Below are positions 34,881-43,720 of a stretch of DNA of 64,000 bases, one piece after another. The notes beneath the pieces were generated by a model. It was not told where the DNA came from. It worked only from the letters and a program-made list of their open reading frames with translations, and searched no databases. Positions within the stretch are counted from its first letter, which is position 1; every line of letters begins with the position of its first letter. Origin of the DNA: Marinicauda salina (GTDB taxonomy: Bacteria; Pseudomonadota; Alphaproteobacteria; Caulobacterales; Maricaulaceae). A program made the translations under genes and the position numbers. The stretch lies in assembly GCF_003122085.1 (NCBI RefSeq), contig NZ_QEXV01000001.1, forward strand, positions 682,001 through 746,000, in the 5' to 3' direction.

Positions 34881-35438
34881 ATGACGGACGCGACGCGAAG
34901 AACCGCTCTCAAATACGCGCTCGGGGCCGCCGCGGCGGGCGCGACGATGACCTCCATGCTCGACCGGGCCTACGGCCAGGAACGGCAGGCCCGCCTCGCG
35001 CTGAGGCGCGGCGGCTATCTGGTCCTCGAGCGCGGCGAGCAGTTCTGGCACGCCCGCGTCGTCGGGCCGGAAGGCGAGGACCTGCGCGCGGCCACCGGGC
35101 TCGTGCAGACCGAGGAGGCGGGCGTCTTCGCGCTCGACGAGGGTCGCGTGCTCGACGGCACGGTCCGCGAGGGCGGCTTCTCCCAGCACTCCCAGCATTC
35201 CCAGCACACCGAGGTGACTTCGGAAGGCGCCGGGCGCATGACCCTGCAGCCGGCCTGGCGGCGCCAGCCGGTTCTCGCCTCGCAGCGCGAACTGCTGCTC
35301 GATTCCGGCGTACTCGATCGCGGCGCGATTGACAGGGCCGTCCCCTCCGATCTCCAGCAGGTCCGGCCGGAGCTGCGCGAGCGGATCAACCCCAACCAGA
35401 TCGACCCGGGACGGCTGAACCGGGACCCGGGCGAGTAG
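34881..35438 (+). CDS. Tat-signal secreted protein with Ser-Gln-His triplet repeat; candidate radical SAM substrate
   Basis: The 185-residue protein has a twin-arginine signal (TRRTALKYALGAAAAGA) and a processing region near 'RAYGQ'. A short beta-rich part (about 35-97) leads into 'GGFSQHSQHSQHTEV', where residues 101-109 are three exact Ser-Gln-His triplets. The rest is Arg/Gln/Leu-rich and ends 'NRDPGE'. The next gene, 45 bp downstream on the same strand, encodes a radical SAM/SPASM enzyme of the peptide-modifying type. The pairing suggests the triplets are modified before folded export by Tat. I know no named family; the layout recalls His-Xaa-Ser (HxsA) systems, but the register and gene set differ. 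Confidence 0.7.
   Translation: MTDATRRTALKYALGAAAAGATMTSMLDRAYGQERQARLALRRGGYLVLERGEQFWHARVVGPEGEDLRAATGLVQTEEAGVFALDEGRVLDGTVREGGFSQHSQHSQHTEVTSEGAGRMTLQPAWRRQPVLASQRELLLDSGVLDRGAIDRAVPSDLQQVRPELRERINPNQIDPGRLNRDPGE
35181..35207 (+). repeat. Three tandem 9-bp units encoding Ser-Gln-His
   Basis: Units TCCCAGCAC, TCCCAGCAT and TCCCAGCAC follow each other without gaps at 35181, 35190 and 35199. The single C-to-T change is synonymous, so the triplet is conserved at protein level. Confidence 0.9.
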
Positions 35439-35483
35439 GCGCGCAACGTCGCGGCATGACGTCTTTCCAGACCGCGGAGGTCG

Positions 35484-36650
35484 ATGGTGACCTATGCGAT
35501 CGACTGGGTGGTGAAGGCCTCCAAGCTCTGCAATCTGCGCTGCCGGTATTGCTATGAGTGGGAGGAGCTCGCCGATCCCGAGCGCATGAGTCTCGCGCTC
35601 TGGGGGCGCGTGCTCACCGCGATCCGCGAGCATCTCGAGGCGGCCGAGTCGTGGGACTTCCACGGCGGCGCGGCGCAGGCCGACATCATCTGGCACGGCG
35701 GCGAGCCGCTGCTGCTGCCGGACTCCTATTTCGACGCCGTGCTCTCGCTGCAGCGCGAGATCTTCCCCGACGCGTGGCTGGCGAGCGGGCGGGTCCGCAA
35801 CACCATGCAGACCAATCTCTACAAGGCGCCCGAGGCGAAGCTTCGCCGGCTCAAGCGCGCCGGGTTCAATCTCGGCGTCTCCTATGACGGCGTGCCCGGC
35901 GCGCGGCTCACCGCCGGCGGCCGGGAGACCGAAGGCCGGGTGATGGAGAACATCGCGCGGGCCCGCGATCTCGGTTTCGATCCCGGCGCCATCGTGGTCG
36001 TGGCCGGCCACACCGCCCCGAAGCTGGTCGAACTCTACGAGCACCTGCGCGGCCGGGTGCGCGAGATGAAGCTGCTGCCGCTGTTCAACGGGCCGGACTC
36101 CCGCCCCGTCGAGGCGTGCGACGCCGACGACGCGGCGATCGTCGCCGCCATGGGCGATCTGTTCGATCACTGGCTCGACGAAGGGTGCTCGATGTCGGTC
36201 GATCCGCTGGAGCGCTATTTCGCCGCCGTGCTCAACACGCGCCTCGGCCTGAAGGTTCGGCCCTATGACCGGCGGCGCTTCGGCGACAACGTCATGATCG
36301 TCAATATCGACGGGACGCTGCGCACGCCCGGCGCCAACCAGGCCGAGCCGCCGATGGGCGATCTGAAGACGCAGTCCATCGGCGAGATCCTGGCGGGAGC
36401 GCCTTACGCGGCGTCGCTCGATTACGACGACGCGGCGCGCGAGAAGGTGTGCGGGGCCTGCCGGTATCGCGGCGGCTGCAACACCTATCCGATCTTCGCC
36501 AATGACGACGGCGCGATCGCGCGCGGGACCTGCCCGGTCGCCCGACCGCTGATGGAGCGGATGGACCGCCGGCTCGACGCGATCGGCTATGACGACGCCG
36601 CGCTGACCGAGTTGTTCGAAGCCGTCGCCGGGGGGCAGGCGCCGGTCTGA
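35484..36650 (+). CDS. Radical SAM/SPASM domain peptide-modifying enzyme
   Basis: The 388-residue protein has the radical SAM cluster motif C16-x3-C20-x2-C23 ('CNLRCRYC') and 'WHGGEPLLLP', a signature of anaerobic sulfatase-maturase-like and GrrM/XyeB/FxsB-like enzymes. A C-terminal SPASM region has C323, C326, C332 and C350 ('CGACRYRGGC...GTC'), able to hold auxiliary Fe-S clusters. Such enzymes install C-C, C-S or epimer modifications on peptides and proteins. The SQH-repeat protein just upstream is the natural substrate candidate. GGAGG precedes the ATG. The specific reaction is not known. Confidence 0.85.
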   Translation: MVTYAIDWVVKASKLCNLRCRYCYEWEELADPERMSLALWGRVLTAIREHLEAAESWDFHGGAAQADIIWHGGEPLLLPDSYFDAVLSLQREIFPDAWLASGRVRNTMQTNLYKAPEAKLRRLKRAGFNLGVSYDGVPGARLTAGGRETEGRVMENIARARDLGFDPGAIVVVAGHTAPKLVELYEHLRGRVREMKLLPLFNGPDSRPVEACDADDAAIVAAMGDLFDHWLDEGCSMSVDPLERYFAAVLNTRLGLKVRPYDRRRFGDNVMIVNIDGTLRTPGANQAEPPMGDLKTQSIGEILAGAPYAASLDYDDAAREKVCGACRYRGGCNTYPIFANDDGAIARGTCPVARPLMERMDRRLDAIGYDDAALTELFEAVAGGQAPV

Positions 36651-36674
36651 CGGCGTCCGGCCGCGCCTTCGCGA

Positions 36675-38000
36675 TCACCCGCCGCCCGCGCGCTTCGCCG
36701 CGGCGTCGAGGATGTCGACGACGTCGCCGTCGCTCAATTGCCGGAAGTCGGCGTACCAGCCGCCGATGGCGAAGAAGGGCTCGGGCTGCTCAAGGCAGAT
36801 CACCGCGTCGGCCTCGCCCGCGAGCCGCTCGACGGTGTCCGGCGGCGCGACGGGCACGGCGAGGACGACGCGCGCCGCGCCTCTGCGCTTGAGGGCGCGG
36901 ATCGCGGCGAGCGCCGTTGCGCCGGTCGCCAGTCCGTCATCGACGACGATGGCGTCGCGGCCCTTCACGTCGGGCCGCTTGCGGTCGCGGAAATAGAGTT
37001 TCCGGCGCCGCTCGATCTCGACTTCCTCCCTCTCCCGGACGCGGTCGATCTCGGCCCGGGAGATCCCCGCGGCCTCGACGATCTGCTCGTTGAGGACGGT
37101 CTCGGTCTCGCCGCCGTCGACGACGGCGCCCATCGCCAGCTCGGGCTGGAAGGGCGCGCCCAGCTTGCGCACCAGCACGAGGTCGAGCGGCGCGTCGAGC
37201 GCCTCGGCGACCCGGGCGGCCACCGGCGCGCCGCCGCGCGGCAGGGCGTAGACCACCGGATCGCGATAGGTGCATTCCGCGACTTCGGCGGCGAGCCGCC
37301 GGCCGGCGTCGTCGCGATCTCGGAAGACCACGCCGAACGGTTTCGGCCGCGAGGGTTGCGCGCGGTTGCGGAACCAGTCGGCCGCCAGGCGGGCGACCGC
37401 CTCGAGCGCGCCGGGCTCCTCGAAGAGATGCGTCGCGCCGGGAATGATCTCGAGCGCGCTGGGCCCGGCGAGCCGCCCCCGCGCCTCCCGGTTCATCGCG
37501 ACCACCGGCGCGTCGTCGCCGCCCACGATCAGCAGGGTCGGCGCGCGGACCTGCGGCAGGTCGTCGCCGGCCATGTCCGCCCGCCCGCCGCGCGAGACGA
37601 CCGCAGCGATGTCGCCGGGCCGGCGCGCCGCCGCGACGAGGGCGGCCGCCGCGCCCGTGCTCGCCCCGAACAGGCCGATCGGCAGGTTCTTCGTCTCGGG
37701 CCGCGCCTTGAGATCGTCGATCGCCGTGAGCAGCCGGTCGGCCAGCAGCCCGATATTGAAGACATTGGCCCGGTCGGCGGCCTCCTCCGGCGTCAGCAGG
37801 TCGAACAGCAAGGTCGCCAGCCCCGCCTCGTTGAGCGCGCGGGCGACGGCGCGATTGCGCGGGCTGCGGCGCGACGAGCCGCTGCCGTGGGCGAAGGCGA
37901 CGACCGCGCGGGCGTCGTCGGGGACCGTCAGCATGCCCTCGAGCGCATAGGGGCCGATGATGACGGCTTCCTCGGCGGCGGCGCCTTGCGTTTCGGACAT
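36675..38000 (-). CDS. Alpha/beta hydrolase (dienelactone-hydrolase-like) fused to a phosphoribosyltransferase
   Basis: The 441-residue fusion has an N-terminal alpha/beta hydrolase (about 12-215) with nucleophile S114 in 'FGASTGAA', an acid in 'VGGDD' and histidine in 'GATHLFEEPG'. It continues directly into a type I phosphoribosyltransferase (about 228-430) with the PRPP-binding loop 'VVDDGLATGAT' and 'YALPRGGAPVA'. Both active sites look intact. ATG 38000 is preferred; the longer frame adds an unlikely basic extension. A PRPP synthetase lies 1.5 kb away. The fused arrangement suggests a stress or dormancy role, which is inference. Confidence 0.85.
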   Translation of the reverse strand: MSETQGAAAEEAVIIGPYALEGMLTVPDDARAVVAFAHGSGSSRRSPRNRAVARALNEAGLATLLFDLLTPEEAADRANVFNIGLLADRLLTAIDDLKARPETKNLPIGLFGASTGAAAALVAAARRPGDIAAVVSRGGRADMAGDDLPQVRAPTLLIVGGDDAPVVAMNREARGRLAGPSALEIIPGATHLFEEPGALEAVARLAADWFRNRAQPSRPKPFGVVFRDRDDAGRRLAAEVAECTYRDPVVYALPRGGAPVAARVAEALDAPLDLVLVRKLGAPFQPELAMGAVVDGGETETVLNEQIVEAAGISRAEIDRVREREEVEIERRRKLYFRDRKRPDVKGRDAIVVDDGLATGATALAAIRALKRRGAARVVLAVPVAPPDTVERLAGEADAVICLEQPEPFFAIGGWYADFRQLSDGDVVDILDAAAKRAGGG

Positions 38001-38102
38001 GGGATCGAATCTCCGGCGGTCGGTTTTGAGGGGGTGAGTCGAGTCTAGGCCGGCCCCGGCCGACTTCGCCTTGCGCTCGATCAATTCACGCCGCGCGGCG
38101 GA

Positions 38103-38116
38103 TTGATCCGGCTCAA
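38103..38116 (+). promoter_or_regulatory. FNR/FixK-like box in the hydrolase-PRTase / CapA divergent region
   Basis: TTGATCCGGCTCAA matches TTGAT-N4-ATCAA at all but one position and shares the CCGG core of the exact box at 9969. It lies 36 bp before the CapA-like start and 103 bp before the divergent fusion gene. A weaker TTGCG-N4-ATCAA lies at 38071-38084. Confidence 0.5.
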
Positions 38117-38151
38117 GGATCGCACCGTGATGTTCACGGCAGGATCGCCCG

Positions 38152-39423
38152 ATGATGGATCCGCCGACCCATGCTCATGCGGCCCGCCTCCGGTGCGCGC
38201 TGACGCGCCGCGCCGCCGTCGCCTCGGGCGCGTGCGCGGCCGCCGGCGCGGCGCTGGGCGCGGGTCGCGGCGCGGCCGAGGAGTCGCCCGAAGCAGCTGC
38301 GGCGGCGGGCCGGGCCGCGACGGTATCGCTGGCGCTCGCCGGCGACGTCATGACCGGGCGCGGCGTCGACCAGATCCTGCCCCATCCCGGCGATCCGCGC
38401 CTCTACGAGCCCTACATGACCTCGGCGGCCGATTATGTGGCGCTCGCCGAGCGGGCCGGCGGCGAGATTCCGCGCCGCGTCGCCTGGGACTACGTGTGGG
38501 GCGACCTCCTCGGCGAGCTCGCCGCGCGGCCGGCGGACGCCTTCATCATCAATCTTGAGACGGCCGTCACCGGCGCCCTCGAGCCCGCGCCGAAGTCGAT
38601 CAATTACCGCATGTCCCCGGCCAACGCGCCCGTGCTGACCGCCGCCGGAGTCGATTGCGCCGTGCTCGCCAACAATCACGTCCTCGACTGGGGCCGCGCC
38701 GGTCTCGCCGACACGCTCGACGCGATCGAGGCGATCGGCCTTCCTGGCGCGGGCGCGGGCCGGACGGCGGGCGAGGCCGCCGCGCCGGCCGTGCTGCCGC
38801 TCGGCGACGGCCGCCGCGCGCTGGTCTTCGCCTGGGGCTGCGCCGACAGCGGGATCCCGCCCGACTGGGCGGCGGAGTCGGACCGGCCGGGCGTCAACTT
38901 CCTGCGGGATTTCTCCGATGCTTCGCTGGAGGAGATCGCCGCGACGATCGACGCCTGGAAGGGCCGCGGCGACATCGCGATCGCCTCGATCCACTGGGGC
39001 TCGAACTGGGGTTACGACATTCCCGACGCCCATCGCCGCTTCGCGCGCGGGCTGATCGACCGCGCCCGGATCGATCTCGTCCACGGCCATTCCTCGCACC
39101 ACCCCCGGGCGGTCGAGGTCCACGCCGGCAAGCTCGTCCTCTACGGATGCGGCGACTTCCTGAACGACTACGAGGGCATACGCGGCCGCGAAACCTTCCG
39201 CGGCGAGCTGGTGCTGCTCTACCGGCCCGAGCTCGACGCGCGCTCGGGCGCGTTGCGCCGGCTCGTCATGGCGCCGTTCCGCATCCATCGCTTCCGCCTT
39301 CAGCGGGCCTCGGGGGCGGAGGCCGATTGGCTGCGCGGGGTGATGGATCGCGAGGCGCGCCGCTTCGGCGCGCGGGTGCGCGCCGTCCCGGAGCGCGAAC
39401 TCGTGCTCGACGACTTCGCCTAG
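38152..39423 (+). CDS. CapA family metallophosphatase-like protein
   Basis: The 423-residue protein has a Tat-like N-terminus ('LTRRAAVASGACAAAGAALGAG') and the CapA/PgsA-type calcineurin-like fold: 'LALAGDVMTGRGVDQ', 'INLETAVT', 'LANNHVLDWG', 'IHWGSNWG' and 'VHGHSSHHPRAVEVH'. CapA proteins act in poly-gamma-glutamate export or remodelling, but many homologues are uncharacterised. No other pgs/cap genes are present, so polymer synthesis is unlikely. An FNR-like box lies upstream and PRPP synthetase follows 56 bp downstream on the same strand. Confidence 0.82.
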   Translation: MMDPPTHAHAARLRCALTRRAAVASGACAAAGAALGAGRGAAEESPEAAAAAGRAATVSLALAGDVMTGRGVDQILPHPGDPRLYEPYMTSAADYVALAERAGGEIPRRVAWDYVWGDLLGELAARPADAFIINLETAVTGALEPAPKSINYRMSPANAPVLTAAGVDCAVLANNHVLDWGRAGLADTLDAIEAIGLPGAGAGRTAGEAAAPAVLPLGDGRRALVFAWGCADSGIPPDWAAESDRPGVNFLRDFSDASLEEIAATIDAWKGRGDIAIASIHWGSNWGYDIPDAHRRFARGLIDRARIDLVHGHSSHHPRAVEVHAGKLVLYGCGDFLNDYEGIRGRETFRGELVLLYRPELDARSGALRRLVMAPFRIHRFRLQRASGAEADWLRGVMDREARRFGARVRAVPERELVLDDFA

Positions 39424-39479
39424 GTCGGCGGCCGCGGCCGCGCTAGCGTCTGTTCCGCGCCGCAAGGAGGCCCGCCCCG

Positions 39480-40448
39480 ATGCGCCTTTTCGCTCTCGAC
39501 GCGACCCGCGAATTCGGCGAACGCATGGCCGCCGCGCTCGGCGTTGATCTCGACGCCCACGAGGAGCGCGTCTTCGAGGACGGCGAGCACAAGGCCCGCC
39601 CGCTCGTCTCTGTTCGCGATCGCGACTGCTACGTCGTGCAGAGCCTGCACGCCGGGCCGGACGACCCGGCCTCGGAAAAGCTCGTCCGCCTGCTTTTCTT
39701 CGCCGCGACGCTGCGCGATCACGGCGCGCGGCGGGTCACCGCCGTCATTCCCTACATGGCCTATGCGCGCAAGGACCGCCGCACCAAGCCGCGCGATCCC
39801 GTGACCAGCCGCTACGCCGCCCAGCTGATCGAGGCCGCCGGGATCGACGCCGTCGTCACGCTGGAGACGCACAATGTCGCCGCCTGGGACAACGCCTTCC
39901 GCATCCCCGCCGTCCATCTCGTCCCGCACGACCTGTTCGCGGAGCCGGCCCGGGCGTTCGCCGGCGACGCGCCGCTCGCCGTCGTCTCGCCCGATCCCGG
40001 CGGGGTGAAGCGCGCCCAGCTCCTCCGCGAGCATCTCGAGGCGAAGCTCGGCCGCGAGATCGGCTCGGCCTGGCTGGAGAAGCGGCGCAGCGCGGGCGTC
40101 GTGTCGGGTTCGCAGCTGGCCGGCGACGTCGCCGGCGCGGCGGCGATCCTGATCGACGACATCGTGAGCACCGGCGGGACGATGGTCCGCGCCGCCGAGA
40201 CGCTGAAGGAGGCCGGCGCGACGCGCGTCGCGGCCTTCGCCGCCCACGGCCTGTTCATCGACGGCGCGCGGCCGCTGTTCGAGAGCCCGCATATCGAGCG
40301 GGTCGCCGTCACCGACACGGTCCCGCTCTTCCGGCTGGACGCCGCCGCGGCCGAGCGCGTCGAGACGATCCCCGCCGCGCCGCTCTTCGCCGACGCCGTG
40401 CGCCGGCTTCACGCGGGCGGGTCGATCAGCGAGCTGCTCGCCCGTTGA
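39480..40448 (+). CDS. Ribose-phosphate pyrophosphokinase (PRPP synthetase), accessory-type
   Basis: The 322-residue enzyme has the ATP-loop region 'YARKDRRTKPRDPVTS', the substrate-binding 'VVSPDPGGVKRA' and PRPP loop 'ILIDDIVSTGGTM'. It makes PRPP from ribose 5-phosphate and ATP. Its N-terminus ('MRLFALDATREFGERMAAALG') departs from housekeeping Prs proteins and the genome probably has another copy. Position next to a phosphoribosyltransferase fusion suggests a dedicated PRPP supply. AAGGAGG precedes the ATG. Its 3' end overlaps the convergent kinase-like gene by 23 bp. Confidence 0.85.
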   Translation: MRLFALDATREFGERMAAALGVDLDAHEERVFEDGEHKARPLVSVRDRDCYVVQSLHAGPDDPASEKLVRLLFFAATLRDHGARRVTAVIPYMAYARKDRRTKPRDPVTSRYAAQLIEAAGIDAVVTLETHNVAAWDNAFRIPAVHLVPHDLFAEPARAFAGDAPLAVVSPDPGGVKRAQLLREHLEAKLGREIGSAWLEKRRSAGVVSGSQLAGDVAGAAAILIDDIVSTGGTMVRAAETLKEAGATRVAAFAAHGLFIDGARPLFESPHIERVAVTDTVPLFRLDAAAAERVETIPAAPLFADAVRRLHAGGSISELLAR

Positions 40449-41502
40449 GCCGGCGGGCGGCGGCCTCGGCGATGTCGAGATAGCCGCGCGCCATCATCGG
40501 CCAGCGTTCGGGCGTGCGCGGGTTCGGCTCGAGCAGGTGGGCCAGCGCCAGCCGCGCGCGCAGGCAGGCCCGCGTGGCCGTGTAGAAGTCGAGGAGGCGC
40601 CGCGGGGGCTCATCGTCGAGACGCCGCCCCGCCGCCGCCATGAGACGCGGCCCGATCCAGTCCGCGCCCTGGCGCTCGCACTCGACATGAAGACAGGCGA
40701 GATCGTCGAACGGGTCGACCAGGCGCAGCGACCGGTTGAACTCCAGGCAGTCGATGACGACCGGCGGATCGATCAGGCAGACATGCTCGGGCCTGAGGTC
40801 GCCGTGACCCTCGACGACCCGGCCCTCGCGCACGCGCCGTTCCAGCAGGTCGCCCTCCCGTTCGAGAAACCCCTCGATCGCCGCGCCGAGTGCGTCGAGC
40901 CGCGTCCCGTCGACGGCGAAGGCGCGCTGCTCCAGCACGGCCCAGTCCTCGGCGTGCTGGTCGCGGAAGCGCTGCACATAGGCGTCAGGCGCGATGTCGG
41001 CGGGCTCGAGCCCCGCGTAGAAGTCGGTCAGCAGCGCGCCCACGCCGTCGATTTCGGCCTCGCCCGGCCCGCCGGCGGCGATGACGGCGTCGAGCATGCG
41101 CGCCTCCGGCAGGCGGCGCATGTGCACCAACCAGTCGACGGTCTCGCCTTGGCCGTTGATGGCGAGCCCGCCGCCGGGCTCGCGCGTGAGCGCGCGGACC
41201 CCGAGATAGACGTCCGGGGCGAGGCGGCGATTGAGGCGCACCTCGTCGCGGCAGTCGGCCTCGCGCGCGACGAGCGTGGAGAAATCCAGGAAGGGATATT
41301 TGACCGGCTTCTTGAGCTTGAAGACGTCGTCGCCCACGAGGAAGACCCAGGACATGTGGGTCTCCCTGACGTCGACGGGGGACGCGCCCGCGCCGTAGGC
41401 CGAAGGCGCGGAGAGGAAGGCGACCTTGTCGTCGATCGTGACGGCGTCGCCGGCGTCCTTCGGGCGCGGCTTCGCCTGAGCATGATCGCTTCCTGCAGCC
41501 AT
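40426..41502 (-). CDS. COG2187-type protein with aminoglycoside phosphotransferase-like fold
   Basis: The 358-residue protein resembles kinase-like proteins of the COG2187 group. An N-terminal lobe carries 'SWVFLVGDDVFKLKKPVKYPFLDFST' with a candidate ATP-binding lysine. The catalytic loop is 'EGHGDLRPEHVCL' (H-G-D) and the metal-binding segment 'VIDCLEFNRSLRLVDPFDDLA'. Members often lie near stress genes or fused to a P-loop domain; here the second domain is absent. The phosphorylated substrate is unknown. ATG 41502 is chosen over an upstream in-frame start that gives an Arg-rich leader. Confidence 0.75.
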   Translation of the reverse strand: MAAGSDHAQAKPRPKDAGDAVTIDDKVAFLSAPSAYGAGASPVDVRETHMSWVFLVGDDVFKLKKPVKYPFLDFSTLVAREADCRDEVRLNRRLAPDVYLGVRALTREPGGGLAINGQGETVDWLVHMRRLPEARMLDAVIAAGGPGEAEIDGVGALLTDFYAGLEPADIAPDAYVQRFRDQHAEDWAVLEQRAFAVDGTRLDALGAAIEGFLEREGDLLERRVREGRVVEGHGDLRPEHVCLIDPPVVIDCLEFNRSLRLVDPFDDLACLHVECERQGADWIGPRLMAAAGRRLDDEPPRRLLDFYTATRACLRARLALAHLLEPNPRTPERWPMMARGYLDIAEAAARRLNGRAAR

Positions 41503-41594
41503 GCGTCCCGCTCCTGACCGTCGGCGCCGGGGCATCTTGGACGCATAGGGCGGTCGGGGCGAGCCCCGTGCGCGGCGACGGATCGCCGCCGGCT

Positions 41595-42368
41595 TCACCG
41601 GAAGCGCGGCGGGCGCTTGTCCAGGAAGGCGCGATAGCCCTCGGCGAAATCCGCGCCCCCGAAGGCCTCGAGGAAGATGCGCCGGCTCTCGGCGTCCTCC
41701 TCGCCCCGGCCGGCCTGGATGCGTGCGATCAGCGCCTTCATCGTTTCGGTGGAGTTGCGCGACGCCGCGCAGATCATGGCGGCGTATTCGGCCACGGCGG
41801 TCTCGAGCGCGTCGGCCTCGACCAGCCGGTCGACCAGGCCGAGTTCGGCGGCTTCGGCGGCGTCGACCAGCCGACCCGTGAACAGCAGGTCCTTGGCCGC
41901 GGCGACGCCGACGGCCTCGACCAGGCGGCGCGTGTCGGCCAGCGGATAGACGAGGCCCAGCTTCGCCGGGGTGATCCCGAAGCGGGCGTCGCGGGCGGCG
42001 AAGCGCAGGTCGCAGGCCAGCGCGATCGCGCAGCCTCCGCCGACGCAGGCGCCGCGGATCTTCGCGATCGCCGGGCGCGGAAACGCGGCGAGCGCCTCGA
42101 GCGCGGCGGATACGGTTTCCGAATAGGCCGCCGCGCGCGCCTCGGTCGAATAGACCGCCTCGAACTCGGAGATGTCGGCGCCGGCGGCGAAGGCCTCGCC
42201 CGCGCCCTCGACGACCAGCACGCGCACGCCGTCATCGGCCTCGGCTTCGGCGAGCCGCTCGGGCAGGGCGCGCCACATCGCCTCGTCGAGCGCGTTGCGC
42301 TTCTCCGGCCGGTCGAGGACCAGCCGGGCGATCGGCCCCTCGATCGAAAGCCGGACCGGCGCGCTCAC
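41595..42368 (-). CDS. Enoyl-CoA hydratase/isomerase family protein
   Basis: The 257-residue crotonase-fold protein has the oxyanion-hole segments 'AFAAGADISEFE' and 'IRGACVGGGCAIALACDLRFAARDARFG'. A glutamate expected on the hydratase helix is replaced around 'PAKLGLVYPLADTRRLVEAVG', so isomerase or other crotonase chemistry is possible. It follows the glutaryl-CoA dehydrogenase gene by 10 bp on the same strand, suggesting joint use in acyl-CoA breakdown (glutaryl-CoA to crotonyl-CoA and onward). Confidence 0.88.
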   Translation of the reverse strand: MSAPVRLSIEGPIARLVLDRPEKRNALDEAMWRALPERLAEAEADDGVRVLVVEGAGEAFAAGADISEFEAVYSTEARAAAYSETVSAALEALAAFPRPAIAKIRGACVGGGCAIALACDLRFAARDARFGITPAKLGLVYPLADTRRLVEAVGVAAAKDLLFTGRLVDAAEAAELGLVDRLVEADALETAVAEYAAMICAASRNSTETMKALIARIQAGRGEEDAESRRIFLEAFGGADFAEGYRAFLDKRPPRFR

Positions 42369-42378
42369 GGCGACCGCC

Positions 42379-43578
42379 TCAGCTGAAGGCCTGCAGGCCG
42401 GTCTGGGATCGGCCCAGGATGAGGGCGTGGACGTCGTGGGTGCCCTCGTAGGTGTTGACCGTCTCGAGATTAATCGCGTGGCGCAGCACGTGGTATTCCT
42501 CGGCGATGCCGTTGCCGCCGTGGATGTCGCGCGCCTCGCGGGCGATGGCGAGCGCCTTGCCGCAATTATTGCGCTTCATCATCGAGATCGCCTCCGGCAC
42601 GAAGGCGCCCTCGTCGAGCAGACGGCCGAGCCGGAGCGCGCCCTGATAGCCCAGCGCGATCTCGGTCTGCATGTCGGCGAGCTTCTTCTGGACGAGCTGC
42701 GTGCCCGCGATCGGCTTGCCGAAGACGACGCGCTCCATGGCGTAGTCGCGCGCCGCGCGCCAGCAGAACTCGGCCGCGCCCATCGAGCCCCAGGCGATGC
42801 CGTAGCGCGCCTTGTTGAGACACGAGAACGGACCGCGCAGCCCCTTCACGTTCGGCAGCAGGTTTTCCTCGGGAACGAAGGCGTCGTTGAGCGAGATCGA
42901 GCCGGTGATCGAGGCGCGCAGGCTCATCTTTCCCTCGATCTTGGGGCAGTCGAAGCCGTCGGTTCCGGCCTCGACGATGAAGCCGCGGATCTCGCCGTCG
43001 AGCTTGGCCCAGACCACCGCCAGGTCGCAGATGGGCGAGTTGGTGATCCAGGTCTTCTCGCCGTTGAGCACGTATCCGCCCTCGGCCTTGACCGCCTTGG
43101 CGCGCATCGCGCCCGGGTCCGAACCGCCGTCGGGCTCGGTGAGGCCGAAGCAGCCGACATGCTCGCCGCTGGCCAGCTTCGGCAGGAATTTGCGCTTCTG
43201 GTCTTCCGAACCGAACGCCTCGATCGGGTACATCACCAGCGAGGATTGCACGCTCATCGCCGAGCGATAGCCCGAATCCACAGCCTCGACCTCGCGGGCG
43301 ATGAGCCCGTAGGCGACATGGTTGAGCCCGGCGCCGCCATACTCCTCGGCCACCGTCGCGCCGAGCAGGCCCAACTCGCCCATCTCGGTCATGATCGCGC
43401 GGTCGAACTGTTCTTCGCGGAAGGCGTCGATGACGCGCGGCAGCAGCTTGCCGCGGGCGTAGTCGCGCGCGGTCTTGGCGACCATGCGTTCCTCTTCCGA
43501 GAGCTCCAGGTCCAGGTGGAGCGGATCCTCCCAGGAAAACGCGAGCGCCGCGTCCTTGCCCGACTCGAGAGCCGCCAT
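42379..43578 (-). CDS. gcdH: Glutaryl-CoA dehydrogenase (acyl-CoA dehydrogenase family)
   Basis: The 399-residue flavoenzyme has the family signature '[16 protein letters not shown]', the FAD/substrate segment 'EKTWITNSP', and catalytic glutamate in '[15 protein letters not shown]' near the C-terminus. Arg in '[11 protein letters not shown]' and the '[16 protein letters not shown]' stretch are characteristic of GcdH, which oxidatively decarboxylates glutaryl-CoA to crotonyl-CoA in lysine and tryptophan breakdown. It heads a two-gene unit with the enoyl-CoA hydratase. Confidence 0.92.
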   Translation of the reverse strand: MAALESGKDAALAFSWEDPLHLDLELSEEERMVAKTARDYARGKLLPRVIDAFREEQFDRAIMTEMGELGLLGATVAEEYGGAGLNHVAYGLIAREVEAVDSGYRSAMSVQSSLVMYPIEAFGSEDQKRKFLPKLASGEHVGCFGLTEPDGGSDPGAMRAKAVKAEGGYVLNGEKTWITNSPICDLAVVWAKLDGEIRGFIVEAGTDGFDCPKIEGKMSLRASITGSISLNDAFVPEENLLPNVKGLRGPFSCLNKARYGIAWGSMGAAEFCWRAARDYAMERVVFGKPIAGTQLVQKKLADMQTEIALGYQGALRLGRLLDEGAFVPEAISMMKRNNCGKALAIAREARDIHGGNGIAEEYHVLRHAINLETVNTYEGTHDVHALILGRSQTGLQAFS

Positions 43579-43720
43579 GGTGATGTCCTTTCGCGCGCGA
43601 TCCAGTATTCGCCGCGAGACATATACCGATCGAACGGCGGCGTCTAACCGCCGGGCGCCGATCGGTCACGAGCCTGCGAGCCGGCTGGTCGCCGCGGCCC
43701 CGAGCGTCTAGATCGGACCC

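Noticed and set aside
34881-36650. Assignment of the radical SAM pair to the named His-Xaa-Ser (Hxs) system
   Set aside because: The repeat register is Ser-Gln-His, only one radical SAM gene is present, and the HxsC/HxsD partners are missing.
38071-38084. TTGCGCTCGATCAA as a second FNR box
   Set aside because: One half-site is good but the other has two mismatches to consensus; such matches arise often by chance.
38152-39423. CapA-like protein as evidence of poly-gamma-glutamate capsule synthesis
   Set aside because: No CapB/CapC-type ligase or membrane partner is nearby; CapA homologues often stand alone.
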